Positions 22,203-31,440 of a DNA stretch of 64,000 nucleotides are shown here, one piece after another. The number at the start of each line of letters is the position of its first letter. Position 1 is the first letter of the stretch. Where the stretch lies: assembly GCF_044793635.1 (NCBI RefSeq), contig NZ_CP084993.1:7612-71611 (forward strand). The letters are read 5' to 3'. The translations under genes and the position numbers were made by a program. This stretch comes from Virgibacillus_F necropolis_A. Lineage in GTDB: Bacteria > Bacillota > Bacilli > Bacillales > Amphibacillaceae. Under the pieces are notes generated by a model. That model worked only from the letters and a program-made list of their open reading frames with translations, ran no database searches and was not told the origin of the DNA.

Positions 22203-23744
22203 TTAAATAGATTTTAACTGTTTTTTTAGTTTGTCTATTATTTTATTTTGTTCATCTATTTCTTTTGATATTTCTTTTTGTTTTTTCTTATCGTCTGTAT
22301 CATCATATTCCTTTTGCAGTTGGGCTTTTTTATTTTCTGCATCATAAATCTTGTTTTGAATATCTAACGCTGCATCCATGCGTTTTTGCATATCTTCGCT
22401 AGGAGCCTTTACCGTTTCGTAATACTTTTCCGCCTTATTGATGTCACCAAGACGGAAGTAAGCTGTTAAAACAGCGTTAGCTTGGGCAGAAGTTAACTCC
22501 ATTTTTTCTTGTAGTGATACAATCTCGCCCCAGTTCTCTTGTAATAACGCAAGATAAAATGATGCTTCTGCATTCGGTTTTTTAAGACTTTGAATTAAGT
22601 CCTGTAATTCCTTTAATTTTTCCCCTTCATACAACTGACGTGCTACCAATCCAGCCATTTCCGGGTCATTTTCGATTGCCTTTTCAAATTTACCAACTTG
22701 AACATATAAATAATTTACTACCTTTTGATCAGCCTTATCTAATTCTTCATACCCAATTTCTTCTAATCTACTTACTGTGCTTTCTTGACTATCAAAGAAC
22801 GAATCACGGTAAATAGTTAATACATTTTCCGTTGCTTCTACTCCTTGTTCATTTGCTTCGGCCATTGTCTTTTTTGTTTTTTCGGTTGCACTTGATAAAA
22901 AGGCACTTAAGAATACAGCACTTATTAAAATACCTGCTAGTGCAATATACAACCCCTTACTACCCTTAGCGTTTTTCTTTACAGGGCTACTTTCTGGTTG
23001 CTCTGTTTTTATTGGTACTAATTTTCTTTTTTTCGCTGCACCATCTTTTGATTTTTTTGCTTTCATTTTCTGACGAAAAGAAGTTAATTTCCCTTGGCTT
23101 TTTCTTGTTTCTTCTTCCTCCCGTTTACGACTCTCAATTCGATAGATTTCGGTATTAACCGTTTCCTCTATCTCTTGTATTGTTTTTGACCGAAGGTATA
23201 TCTTTTCGGCAAATTGAATAACATCCTCATTTTGTTCTAGAAAATCAGCACGTCTAGGCTTCCCTAGTACGTTATTCATTGATGTAAGGGATAATATAAT
23301 AAAGTCTTTTAGGGATTGTACAGTATCTTTTTTATTGTGAAGATCAAAGACATTATGTTCAATAACCATACATTTCATTATGTTATCCACTGGGTCAACT
23401 ACAAAGTTTTCTTTTTGCCACAGTACATTAACATCCTCACGCTTTGCAATTTCAATTAATGAACGGTAAGAATAAACCTTTTCTTCTAAAAAAAGACTCC
23501 GTAAGTAATCAAACGTCTTTAAATCTTTCAAACTATATTCAAAAATTATTTGACCATTTCTATTATCAATAGATTGTGCTGTGATAAAGTGAGGGTCATC
23601 ATCTATAAAGTCCATTTCATTCGAATAAGATTCTTCAATTTCTTGAATGTCTTCTGTTTTATATTCATCATAAGGTTGATAAAAACGAAAAACATTTCCA
23701 TTCACTTCAATGGTTCCATTTTTATTTGCAACAGTACGAAACAT
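22203..23744 (-). CDS. EssB/YukC-like pseudokinase membrane protein of the transfer operon
   Basis: Protein of 513 residues. The N-terminal 220 residues resemble the pseudokinase-type cytoplasmic domain of EssB/YukC; a basic linker (KAKKSKDGAAKKRKL) leads to one membrane segment (residues about 268-288), then a helical, repeat-like domain outside (about 300-470, TPR-like: NAEASFYLALLQENWGEIVS) and a coiled-coil tail (about 465-510). EssB belongs to type VII secretion, so its likeness here, as last gene of a conjugation operon, is unusual; it may serve as a scaffold of the transfer channel. AGGGGGAAATAAC precedes the ATG on its strand. Homology call is from pattern, not a search. Confidence 0.55.
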   Translation of the reverse strand: MFRTVANKNGTIEVNGNVFRFYQPYDEYKTEDIQEIEESYSNEMDFIDDDPHFITAQSIDNRNGQIIFEYSLKDLKTFDYLRSLFLEEKVYSYRSLIEIAKREDVNVLWQKENFVVDPVDNIMKCMVIEHNVFDLHNKKDTVQSLKDFIILSLTSMNNVLGKPRRADFLEQNEDVIQFAEKIYLRSKTIQEIEETVNTEIYRIESRKREEEETRKSQGKLTSFRQKMKAKKSKDGAAKKRKLVPIKTEQPESSPVKKNAKGSKGLYIALAGILISAVFLSAFLSSATEKTKKTMAEANEQGVEATENVLTIYRDSFFDSQESTVSRLEEIGYEELDKADQKVVNYLYVQVGKFEKAIENDPEMAGLVARQLYEGEKLKELQDLIQSLKKPNAEASFYLALLQENWGEIVSLQEKMELTSAQANAVLTAYFRLGDINKAEKYYETVKAPSEDMQKRMDAALDIQNKIYDAENKKAQLQKEYDDTDDKKKQKEISKEIDEQNKIIDKLKKQLKSI

Positions 23745-23764
23745 GTTATTTCCCCCTATCTTAT

Positions 23765-24478
23765 TTATTGTAATGGTGGTAATTGATTAAGCTCTTCTAG
23801 AACATCTTCTTTATCATCTGTAAAGTCATTGACATAAATATTTGATTTAAGTGGTACTAGTTGTCCAATAATTAACTTCCCATCTTCTGTTTTATAGAAA
23901 GTAAATTCATACGTGAAAGTGTCTCGGTTAAATATTTTTGTTTTTTCTTCATTAACTTCAAATACTAGTTCATGTACGTCATATTTTTTGTGGTACTCGA
24001 TAGTTGGATCATGGTAATGTAAGTTTTCATAAGATAAAAAAACACGATTTTCATCAATTATTTTCCTTGTGTCATTCCCTTCCCACTTAAACATATCAAC
24101 ATTAATGTCTGTATTTAACTTTCCATCCTTCATAATATGATCACCATATTTTTTTACTAGAGGGTCAAGAATAACTTTCTTAGCTAGTCCTTGCATATCT
24201 TCTGCTATTTTTTCAGACCTTTTGGATGCTTCCGAGCCAACATACTTTTCACGATATTCATTTCTTGTTTTATCCAGTTTTTTATTTGCTTTTTGAACAA
24301 ATTCTTTTTCTAATTGTTGGGTATATGCAATAATATCTTTTGCTAGATTAATATCTTCCTCTGTGAAGGTTGGTTGGTTACTTAATTCTTTTTCATTCTG
24401 ATCTTCCTCTTTTTTATCTTTCGAGCAAGCTGTTAGAAACAATATTGCAACCAAAAATAGAATAACTATTTTTTTCAT
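23765..24478 (-). CDS. Transfer-operon lipoprotein (237 aa)
   Basis: A lipoprotein signal (MKKIVILFLVAILFLTAC, lipobox LTAC with Cys18) is followed by a lysine- and glutamate-rich helical region (about 40-130) and a mixed domain. On its strand AAAGGGAGTATGATT precedes the ATG at 24478; the ATG two codons earlier is too close to the ribosome binding site. It sits between the VirB6-like and EssB-like genes, so it is probably a surface-anchored part of the transfer channel. No named family. Confidence 0.7.
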   Translation of the reverse strand: MKKIVILFLVAILFLTACSKDKKEEDQNEKELSNQPTFTEEDINLAKDIIAYTQQLEKEFVQKANKKLDKTRNEYREKYVGSEASKRSEKIAEDMQGLAKKVILDPLVKKYGDHIMKDGKLNTDINVDMFKWEGNDTRKIIDENRVFLSYENLHYHDPTIEYHKKYDVHELVFEVNEEKTKIFNRDTFTYEFTFYKTEDGKLIIGQLVPLKSNIYVNDFTDDKEDVLEELNQLPPLQ

Positions 24479-24500
24479 AATCATACTCCCTTTCCTGTTT

Positions 24501-25523
24501 TTATTTACTTGCATAGCGTACAATTGTTTTAGCTCCACTTGATACAGCCTTACCTGCACCAGATGAAGAACCAAATTGATTTAGGAGTCCTGGAACGGTC
24601 AATGCTAAAATGAAGAAAGCAATTCCGTACAACATAGAACCTGGTTCAAGTGAAACCAATTTATTAAACCCTAGTGCAAAACAAAGTGTTTGAAGGGTTA
24701 ATGTAATAAAATTACTTACCACTAATTTTAACCACGTATTGAAAAAATTAAAGGTGTCATTCAACATTGTCGGAATGGCGATTACTCCTGTAATGAATAA
24801 CAACGAAAACAAAGCAAAACGATATAAATAAGCAATGGCAAAGACAATTAAAATAACAGCCAAAAACAACACTAAGATAATGCCATACCACATTCCATTA
24901 ACTACTAACGATATAACTATTTCCTTCGGATTTAATGTTGTATCAATTATTTCTTCGTTCATATACATTAAAAGTTGCATTATCCATTTATAAAGCTCCG
25001 TGTAAATTCCTAGCAAAATGCCGATTGCTAGAACTTTCCATAACTTCTCTTGAAGCACATTCATACCATCATCAGACTGCCCGATGTACATAATTGTTAC
25101 CTTCATAGCGTGATACAACAAAAATAACGATGCCATCGTCCAAGCAAGGGTTTTAAAACCTTCCATGTACCACAAATTATTTGCATCTCCTGTTATATCC
25201 AAGGTTGTAAACCTTTCAAAAATAGAATTAATTTGTTCTGTTCCTGCCTTCACCAACCCCACCATATTGGTGAAAATAAAATTACCAGATACATGACACG
25301 AAACGTCATACCATGAACAATCTATGGAATTAGAACCATAGTCATATTCATCTAATCCTATTCTCTCCATATAGTCTTCTAAATGTTCAACACCATCTTC
25401 TCCCCTTGCATCTTCATATTTGTTTATTACATCTTCAGAGAATCCAGCAAAAACGGTCTGGCTTGTTAAGAGAATACTCACCGCAACAAGTGAAAAAAAC
25501 AATACTACAACTTTCTTAATCAA
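24501..25523 (-). CDS. VirB6/TrbL-like polytopic transfer protein
   Basis: Protein of 340 residues with a signal peptide (to about residue 26, ending VFA), an extracytoplasmic stretch with two cysteines, then about six hydrophobic segments from residue 120 onward, including VNGMWYGIILVLFLAVILI. This is the layout of VirB6/TrbL proteins that form the inner-membrane part of type IV channels. The TTG start at 25523 overlaps the upstream stop (TTGA) and lies 9 bases from AAGGGGG, so translation is coupled. The tail is Ser/Gly-rich. Confidence 0.7.
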   Translation of the reverse strand: MIKKVVVLFFSLVAVSILLTSQTVFAGFSEDVINKYEDARGEDGVEHLEDYMERIGLDEYDYGSNSIDCSWYDVSCHVSGNFIFTNMVGLVKAGTEQINSIFERFTTLDITGDANNLWYMEGFKTLAWTMASLFLLYHAMKVTIMYIGQSDDGMNVLQEKLWKVLAIGILLGIYTELYKWIMQLLMYMNEEIIDTTLNPKEIVISLVVNGMWYGIILVLFLAVILIVFAIAYLYRFALFSLLFITGVIAIPTMLNDTFNFFNTWLKLVVSNFITLTLQTLCFALGFNKLVSLEPGSMLYGIAFFILALTVPGLLNQFGSSSGAGKAVSSGAKTIVRYASK

Positions 25524-25777
25524 AACGAGCACCCCCTTAGTTGCGAAAGCAAAAAGATAAGCAACAGAAGTAACAGTGCCATGTACTTCCATAATCGAAT
25601 AACAGCATCCTTTTTTATTTCAACTTTTTCTGATTCATTTAATTGCTGCCCAAATCGTAACTCGTATTCTCGATTGCTTTCCTCTATATCCTTCTTTGCC
25701 AACCAGTCAATAAAACCCAGCATTTTATTTCTAATCTTTTCTGTGATTAGTAAAAACTTTTCAGCAAATGTTTTCAT
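25520..25777 (-). CDS. Small transfer-operon membrane protein (85 aa)
   Basis: An 85-residue protein with a charged helical N-terminal part and one C-terminal membrane segment (LWKYMALLLLLLIFLLSQLR). Its stop overlaps the TTG start of the VirB6-like gene. AAGGAGAGGGCTTGC precedes the ATG. Tail-anchored topology suggests a small channel subunit. No named family. Confidence 0.65.
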   Translation of the reverse strand: MKTFAEKFLLITEKIRNKMLGFIDWLAKKDIEESNREYELRFGQQLNESEKVEIKKDAVIRLWKYMALLLLLLIFLLSQLRGCSF

Positions 25778-25795
25778 GCAAGCCCTCTCCTTCTA

Positions 25796-26335
25796 TTAAT
25801 TTTGAAGCTCCTTAAAAAACTTTTGTGTTTTTTCGAAAGGGCGCAAATCATGACGATCAACCTTTAATTCTCCATCTTCTTTCATGAATGTAATCTTTGA
25901 CATTAAAATATATACTGTATAATCAGAAGGATCAACTTCAACATCTATTCCACCAAGTGAAGCCTTATAAGTAGCATATACAAGATACTTTCCATCTTTT
26001 TGCTTTCGCACAGATATATTGTAAATATCCATTTCTTCAAGTGAAGCCCGTTGTTCACTAACTCCATGGTCTAAACCTTTTACTTCTTTTTTATATCGTT
26101 CCGTTAAAAGGTGTTCCGCCCCACCTTCCATAATGGCACTTAAGAATTCTTCCGTTTTCGTATACACCTGTTGTTCAATAGAGGCCGTTTTTTTTAGTCC
26201 CTCAATCTCCTTCGTTAGTTCTTCATTTTGCAATTTCAAATCATCATATTCTGTATAGAAGTTGATAAAAATCACACTGCCAATCGCTAATAAAAACAAA
26301 AGAACAACAGAGAGTAAATTTAATTGACGTTTCAT
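25796..26335 (-). CDS. Single-pass transfer protein, possibly VirB8-like (179 aa)
   Basis: One N-terminal membrane segment (about 7-27), a coiled coil (about 30-52, DDLKLQNEELTKEIEGLKK) and an extracytoplasmic domain of about 120 residues with the alternating strands of an NTF2-like fold (KYLVYATYKASLGGIDVEV and YTVYILMSKITFMKEDGELK). VirB8 and its Gram-positive counterparts share this layout. The assignment rests on topology and place in the operon. Confidence 0.55.
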   Translation of the reverse strand: MKRQLNLLSVVLLFLLAIGSVIFINFYTEYDDLKLQNEELTKEIEGLKKTASIEQQVYTKTEEFLSAIMEGGAEHLLTERYKKEVKGLDHGVSEQRASLEEMDIYNISVRKQKDGKYLVYATYKASLGGIDVEVDPSDYTVYILMSKITFMKEDGELKVDRHDLRPFEKTQKFFKELQN

Positions 26336-26370
26336 TTAAAACCATCCTTACTAAAGTTAATTCAGGAAAA

Positions 26371-27456
26371 TTAATTTTCCTCTTTGCTTAAGGGTAAATA
26401 CTGTCTAGGATTAATTCGTGTACCAAACATTCCACCTAATTGAATTTCAAAGTGTAAATGTGTTCCCGTTGATTTTCCTGTTGTACCGCAAACTCCTATT
26501 TGTTGTTTCGCATTCACCTTATCACCAGTCGATACAATTAATTTACTCATATGCCCATAACCGCTATATACTTGATTCGAGTGTTTAATAACAACCATGT
26601 TTCCATATCCTTCTGTGTATTGGGCAAACACTACTTTTCCTTTTCGTGCTGCAAAAATGGAATCTGGTTTCGCACAATCAAAATCCATTCCTTGGTGAAG
26701 AGCGACAGAACCATCAATTGGGTCAATGCGGTTTCCGTATTCAGATGTAACGTTATATGGTTTTTTAACTGGTATAACAAAACCTTTTTCACTCTGACTT
26801 ACCTTGCAATGCATCGTTAGACCGCCCATTTGGTTAACAAATTTTGTGATGGTTGGAATCCAATGTGCATTTAAATTGGTAGGATCGTTTTCTACACCAA
26901 TAGGCGCATATTTTTGCCCTATATCTTTAATTGTAAATAATCCTTCTGCATAGTAATTTTCGTAAAGATTACCTGCCATCATATCTAACCCAGCTTTTAA
27001 TGTATCAAAATGATAAAAATCATCTGTTTTTGAATTATATAATCCACCTGGATTATTGTATTTTTTAACTAATGTAGAATTACCCCACCCAGTTTCATGA
27101 ATTGCAATTGCTGCAAACAAAATCGGGTCTAATTTATTATCTTTTGCAACCTCAATAAACACATCAGCTTTTTGATCAAACACTCCTGCACCATCGAACA
27201 TTTCTGTGAATTGTTTCATATTGATTTCTTCATCTTTTTGGCATGTAACAAACGTCCCTGAATCGTCATTTAATATATCCTTGTTCGCATCAGGATTATT
27301 TTTATCAAACCCTTCACCCTTGGGGAAAAAGAGAAATATTCCAGCTAATATCAAAATTAAAGCGGTTGCCAAAATCGCAAGCCCCGTTGGTGATGTCACT
27401 AATTTTGTCAAAATTGGAATGAGTAATCCTTTAATTGCGCCTTTTATTGCTTTCAT
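26371..27456 (-). CDS. Bifunctional peptidoglycan hydrolase (glucosaminidase-like plus M23 peptidase), VirB1-like
   Basis: Protein of 361 residues. One membrane segment (about 22-42) anchors two enzyme domains: a FlgJ-type glucosaminidase (about 85-210; IAIHETGWGNSTLVKKYNNP with the catalytic Glu) and a LytM/M23 endopeptidase (about 245-355; HQGMDFDC, YGHMSK and THLHFEI with the zinc ligands). It would open the cell wall for the transfer channel, like TrsG/TraG of staphylococcal plasmids. The ATG at 27456 is preferred over one at 27480, because AAGGGTGTTTAT lies just upstream of it. Confidence 0.92.
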   Translation of the reverse strand: MKAIKGAIKGLLIPILTKLVTSPTGLAILATALILILAGIFLFFPKGEGFDKNNPDANKDILNDDSGTFVTCQKDEEINMKQFTEMFDGAGVFDQKADVFIEVAKDNKLDPILFAAIAIHETGWGNSTLVKKYNNPGGLYNSKTDDFYHFDTLKAGLDMMAGNLYENYYAEGLFTIKDIGQKYAPIGVENDPTNLNAHWIPTITKFVNQMGGLTMHCKVSQSEKGFVIPVKKPYNVTSEYGNRIDPIDGSVALHQGMDFDCAKPDSIFAARKGKVVFAQYTEGYGNMVVIKHSNQVYSGYGHMSKLIVSTGDKVNAKQQIGVCGTTGKSTGTHLHFEIQLGGMFGTRINPRQYLPLSKEEN

Positions 27457-27466
27457 ATAAACACCC

Positions 27467-29329
27467 TTATGCAAAATCATTTATGGATTTTTTATTAATC
27501 CACATATGTTTGACTAGATCATTCATTTCCACTTTCAATTTAATTTTTTTTGAACCGGTATAGAAAATACCTTTTCCAGCCTGTTCTTCACTTGACCCAT
27601 CTTTGATGATCAGAACATTTTTTTCTTCTTTAGAAAAATAGTTTCCTAGATTATCTTCTAAATAGGTTAATTCTTCTTCACTCATTGGCAAATACAAACG
27701 TTGAATGGATTGCGTAATAACAGCTTCACCATAATTTCTGTATTCGTCTTTCGCTGAAAGAAAGTCCTTGATGGATTGTGATGCTGTTACAATTCCTGTA
27801 TTGAACGAACGCAGCACTTTCATCATGTAATGTACATAACTCATTGCTAATGGTACTTTCGGGTCTGCAACGATGTGAGCTTCATCAATAAATATGTTAG
27901 TATCTTGTTCTCGGTTTTCCATAACTTGATTCGTTGTATGAGATAAAATGTTATAAAACAAAATACGTTGTACCTTGTCTTGATTTTGTAATGCTTGTAA
28001 ATCGTAAACAACAAGGTCACTATCAATGTTTACATTCGTATGACCATTCAATAAGTCACTATACATTCCGAACGCATAGGCTTCTAAAGTAATATGAAAA
28101 TCTTTAATTCGTTCAAAAATATCAGGATTAGCTTTTTTATCTGCATCAATTAAATTATAGAAATCCGTTAAAATCGGAAAATCTTCTGATTTAAGTGTCG
28201 TTGTATCAGTTGTTTCTGTGATTCCATTGTTTTCATATAATTGTTGAATATATCGAGATAAAATATCTTCTTGCAATTCATTCATGGATGGATATATCAA
28301 ACGAAACATTGTTAATAGGTGACTGACTTTTGTTAAAAGAACATTACCCATTTCCGCCTCTTCCATTTCGAATTCTGATATAGAGGGAAGATCAAATGGG
28401 TTAACCCGATTCCCTCCCTTTAATTGGAATTTTACCCAAGTACCGCCTAAATCTTGATAAATACGTCCAAAATCCCCTTTTGGATCAATCGTAATGATTC
28501 GTCTACCTAACATGTATTTGTTTAACATATTAATTAGTAAATGTGTCGATTTTCCAGAACCTGAAATACCAATAACAAATTCATGTCGATTCATTAATTT
28601 TGTATCATCAACAATCACGACATTTCCAGTTGTAATGTTTTGGCCTTTAATATCTCCCTTTTCATCAAACATTTCGTTTTCATGAAACGGAAAAAAGTAC
28701 CCTACAGCTTCCGAGTTCATCATTTTATATGTTAATTCTTCTACATAGTTTTTATTGAGTGGTAAGAAAGAATTAAAAGCATCCATGGCACGATCAGTTG
28801 GGTTGTGTACTACTCCTATTGAAGAAAATCGTGATTTGAGACGTAGCGTTAATTGATCAAGCTCTTTTAAATCTTTGGCTACCACATGAATTAACGTATG
28901 AAAGAGGAATATTTTATCGTTTGAATATGTTAAATTTTTTAACATGACTTTTGCAGAGTCTATTTGACCGTCTGCGTCCATTTCAGTTTGTTCATTAGCA
29001 AATCGATTATTTTTTTTCATTTTATTTTGTTTGATTGACTTAACAAGGTGTTCTTTCACTTTACCAATGGAGTATTCTTTTATATACTGAACAATAGAAA
29101 TGTTCTCCGACATTTCAGATATTTGTTGGATTTTCTTTTGTTCTTGGACAGGGTCAAAATTGACCACAAGTAACGTTCTTGTGTAATTTGACCCTGTCCT
29201 TACATATGTCTCTTCCTCTTTTAAATTATCTGGTGATATAGCTGTTAAAAGGTTCTCATTTTTTTCAATCGAATCTTCAGCTTTTTCTTCTGGTTCATTA
29301 CTTTTAAAGAGCGTTGATAATAAACTCAT
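27467..29329 (-). CDS. VirB4-like transfer ATPase
   Basis: Protein of 620 residues. Walker A is GISGSGKST at 254-262 and Walker B IFIDEAHIVAD near 470-480; downstream ITASQSI fits motif regions of the VirB4/TraE family. Its first 240 residues contain the continuation of the VirB4 N-terminal domain. It powers assembly or operation of the type IV channel at the inner face of the membrane. AAAGAGGTGCTAAAA precedes the ATG. The preceding gene holds a VirB3-like membrane part and another VirB4-N-like part, an arrangement like TrsC-TrsD-TrsE of pSK41/pGO1. Confidence 0.92.
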   Translation of the reverse strand: MSLLSTLFKSNEPEEKAEDSIEKNENLLTAISPDNLKEEETYVRTGSNYTRTLLVVNFDPVQEQKKIQQISEMSENISIVQYIKEYSIGKVKEHLVKSIKQNKMKKNNRFANEQTEMDADGQIDSAKVMLKNLTYSNDKIFLFHTLIHVVAKDLKELDQLTLRLKSRFSSIGVVHNPTDRAMDAFNSFLPLNKNYVEELTYKMMNSEAVGYFFPFHENEMFDEKGDIKGQNITTGNVVIVDDTKLMNRHEFVIGISGSGKSTHLLINMLNKYMLGRRIITIDPKGDFGRIYQDLGGTWVKFQLKGGNRVNPFDLPSISEFEMEEAEMGNVLLTKVSHLLTMFRLIYPSMNELQEDILSRYIQQLYENNGITETTDTTTLKSEDFPILTDFYNLIDADKKANPDIFERIKDFHITLEAYAFGMYSDLLNGHTNVNIDSDLVVYDLQALQNQDKVQRILFYNILSHTTNQVMENREQDTNIFIDEAHIVADPKVPLAMSYVHYMMKVLRSFNTGIVTASQSIKDFLSAKDEYRNYGEAVITQSIQRLYLPMSEEELTYLEDNLGNYFSKEEKNVLIIKDGSSEEQAGKGIFYTGSKKIKLKVEMNDLVKHMWINKKSINDFA

Positions 29330-29343
29330 TTTTTAGCACCTCT

Positions 29344-30381
29344 TTATCTGAATGTTGATGCAGCTTCATCTCTCGCTTGCCTTTCTAATTCTTCATATGT
29401 GTTGTTTCCAACAATAATTGGTGAATTATCCTTTGCTTTATTCACAATTCCTTCTCCTTGCGACTGTGCATTTTCAAAATCAATACAGGTATAAATCAAA
29501 CGAATTAAATCATCATTTTTTAATATTCTTGCTGTTAATCGTTCGTATCCATCCAACATATTTTCAAGTTTAAACTGGATGTTATTAGCCTTTAACTCAA
29601 TAGTGTCGTATGCGTTTGCTTTGTCCTTGACGGAAATACTGATATATCGCTTCCTTGTTACCATTGACTTGTTTTTTTGAATATCATCTGTCTGTTTTAA
29701 GTATGATTCTTTTAACTTCCTTAATTCTGGTTTATCTTCCCGTCCAACATCTGATATCCAAGCAGAATAGGAAGCTAGATTGATAGGTTGAGCAACTTGT
29801 TCTATTTGAATTTGATTTTCTTCTACCTCATTGATAAAATTTTGATAAGACGTTAGTACATTTTCCCGATCTGTATCATTCATTAAAGATAAATTAACAC
29901 TGGATACTTCAATAACTTTCACAAGTCTATTATCCTTTGTTTCGATACAACCGTTTGCAATGTTACTAACCGGTAGCTTTGCTCTTACATCACCAGCCCC
30001 CTCTTTCGTTATACCCATGTTCATATCTCCTTTTGAGTAATAAAATCTCTTCATTCGTCTGTTATAGTTCATTTTCCATAGCAATTTAAATTGTAATAAT
30101 GATACATTTTTTCGTTCAGGATGTTTGGTTAATTGAAGTACCGCAGCCAATAAAACAGGCGTGCATGCTGAAATTATAATTACTTGATTAACAGAGCCTG
30201 CTATCGTGTAATATATCCAAACGATAGCAGCTCCCAAAAGCAATGCTGGAACTAAAATTAATAAGTCAATAAAAGCTACTCCACCAATTAAGTATTTTTT
30301 GGTATCAATATTCATTGGTATTTCAATTTTACCCTGTGTTTTTAAGTTTTCTTTTCGTTCTAAGAATGTCTCTTGTGCCAA
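29344..30381 (-). CDS. PrgI/VirB3-like membrane domain joined to VirB4 N-terminal-like domain
   Basis: Protein of about 345 residues. Residues about 25-75 hold two membrane segments (YLIGGVAFIDLLILVPALLL and the next), as in PrgI/TrsC; the rest resembles the VirB4 N-terminal domain (IANGCIETKDNRLVKVIEVS, then NQIQIEQVAQPINL). In pSK41-type systems these are usually two genes (TrsC, TrsD). A GTG at 30390 is possible, but AAAGGA is only a base away from it; the TTG at 30381 lies 9 bases from it and is preferred. The ATPase motor is in the next gene. Confidence 0.7.
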   Translation of the reverse strand: MAQETFLERKENLKTQGKIEIPMNIDTKKYLIGGVAFIDLLILVPALLLGAAIVWIYYTIAGSVNQVIIISACTPVLLAAVLQLTKHPERKNVSLLQFKLLWKMNYNRRMKRFYYSKGDMNMGITKEGAGDVRAKLPVSNIANGCIETKDNRLVKVIEVSSVNLSLMNDTDRENVLTSYQNFINEVEENQIQIEQVAQPINLASYSAWISDVGREDKPELRKLKESYLKQTDDIQKNKSMVTRKRYISISVKDKANAYDTIELKANNIQFKLENMLDGYERLTARILKNDDLIRLIYTCIDFENAQSQGEGIVNKAKDNSPIIVGNNTYEELERQARDEAASTFR

Positions 30382-30399
30382 ATTAAGCACGTCCTTTTT

Positions 30400-30624
30400 C
30401 TATAAATTCACCTTAACGTATTCGATAATCGGATCTGCAAGCAAAAATACTATAACGCCAATAACACACGTGATAATTCCTTTTTTGAACTTAGGTGCAG
30501 AGTGTTCATCTCCTGCAAATACCCCGACAGCACATATTAAAATGCCAATCGTGAAAATCGTTAAAAAGGTTGTTTGCATATCCGTAAATAATGCTTCTAA
30601 AAGACCACTGATTCTATTAAACAT
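30400..30624 (-). CDS. VirB2/TrbC-like small membrane protein (74 aa)
   Basis: A 74-residue protein with two hydrophobic segments (about 15-37 and 50-68) separated by a short polar loop (GDEHSAPKFKKG), the layout of VirB2/TrbC pilin-like subunits. First gene of the nine-gene transfer operon. On its strand AAGAAGGAGGGACTTAT precedes the ATG at 30624. Confidence 0.7.
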   Translation of the reverse strand: MFNRISGLLEALFTDMQTTFLTIFTIGILICAVGVFAGDEHSAPKFKKGIITCVIGVIVFLLADPIIEYVKVNL

Positions 30625-30648
30625 ATAAGTCCCTCCTTCTTTATTCAC

Positions 30649-30770
30649 TTCATTACTTTACCATTTTTTACCGTATTTTGATGTAAATAACAGATAAATG
30701 TCTACAATGCTCCTTTCTATTGGCTTTCCATTTCTAATTTAACCTTAACAGAAACATATTATATTGTAAA
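30649..30770 (-). promoter_or_regulatory. Upstream region of the transfer operon
   Basis: On the minus strand a TATAAT lies in ACAATATAATATG (about 30756-30761), some 130 bases before the first gene. The best -35 at 17 bases (AAGTTA) is weak, which would fit a regulated promoter. The tandem ribbon-helix-helix gene next door is a candidate regulator. Confidence 0.35.
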
Positions 30771-30805
30771 TAAAAACCAGTAACTTATTTACTGGCTTTT
30801 TTATA
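30771..30805 (-). terminator. Terminator of the tandem ribbon-helix-helix gene
   Basis: AAAAACCAGTAA pairs with TTACTGGCTTTTT around CTTAT. On the minus strand it follows the stop of 30801-31436, and its tail overlaps the upstream region of the transfer operon. Confidence 0.65.
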
Positions 30806-31436
30806 AGTTTAAATCTAAACAAATTTGAGTTGCAATTAAATTTAAATAAGTGCGATAATTAATACTCATTTCATTAATTTTAATATCTATTTTCTTTTTC
30901 AACTCATTACTAAAGTTTAACCTCAGTAATGCTTCTTCCTTTATTTCATATTCCCTTACTACTAAATCCTTTTCTAATATATACTGTGCAAACAAACTGT
31001 TTATGGTAAATGAATTTTCATTACAATACTTTACTATTTTCTTTTTCACTTCTGAATCAATAGCTGGCTTAATATACTCTCTACTTTTTTCATGTATTCT
31101 ATTTATACTTTCATGTTTATTATCAGTTAAGAAACTGTAATTTTTATAGTAATAATCACAAATTAAAAGTCCTAGAAATACACGGATAGAGTACCCTCGT
31201 CGATTGAATTCCTTTATTTTTTTATGCAATCCTTCGCTAACTGTAATTACTAACGGTATTTTTAATCCAGTAATTGTTTCACTCAATTGATCTAAGTATT
31301 CTCGTTTTATATTTTCGTCTAAAATGTCTGTAAGAGCAAGTGATATAACATTTCTTTTACTGGTTCCCATAATATCGGCACGCTTTTTAACTAAATTGTC
31401 TACTTCGTCATTTAAAATGATCCCGACTTTGTACAT
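30801..31436 (-). CDS. Tandem ribbon-helix-helix protein (four units)
   Basis: Protein of 211 residues in which a strand-helix-helix unit seems to occur four times: VGIILNDEVDNLVKKRADIM (from about 4), PLVITVSEGLHKKIKEFNRR (from about 60), IKPAIDSEVKKKIVKYCNEN (from about 122) and LRLNFSNELKKKIDIKINEM (from about 168). Ribbon-helix-helix proteins normally have one unit and act as dimers; four in one chain could bind a longer or asymmetric operator by itself. It lies directly upstream of the transfer operon and divergent from the rep-like gene, so it may control either. GTGAGGTGAATTT precedes the ATG. Confidence 0.6.
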   Translation of the reverse strand: MYKVGIILNDEVDNLVKKRADIMGTSKRNVISLALTDILDENIKREYLDQLSETITGLKIPLVITVSEGLHKKIKEFNRRGYSIRVFLGLLICDYYYKNYSFLTDNKHESINRIHEKSREYIKPAIDSEVKKKIVKYCNENSFTINSLFAQYILEKDLVVREYEIKEEALLRLNFSNELKKKIDIKINEMSINYRTYLNLIATQICLDLNL

Positions 31437-31440
31437 AAAT

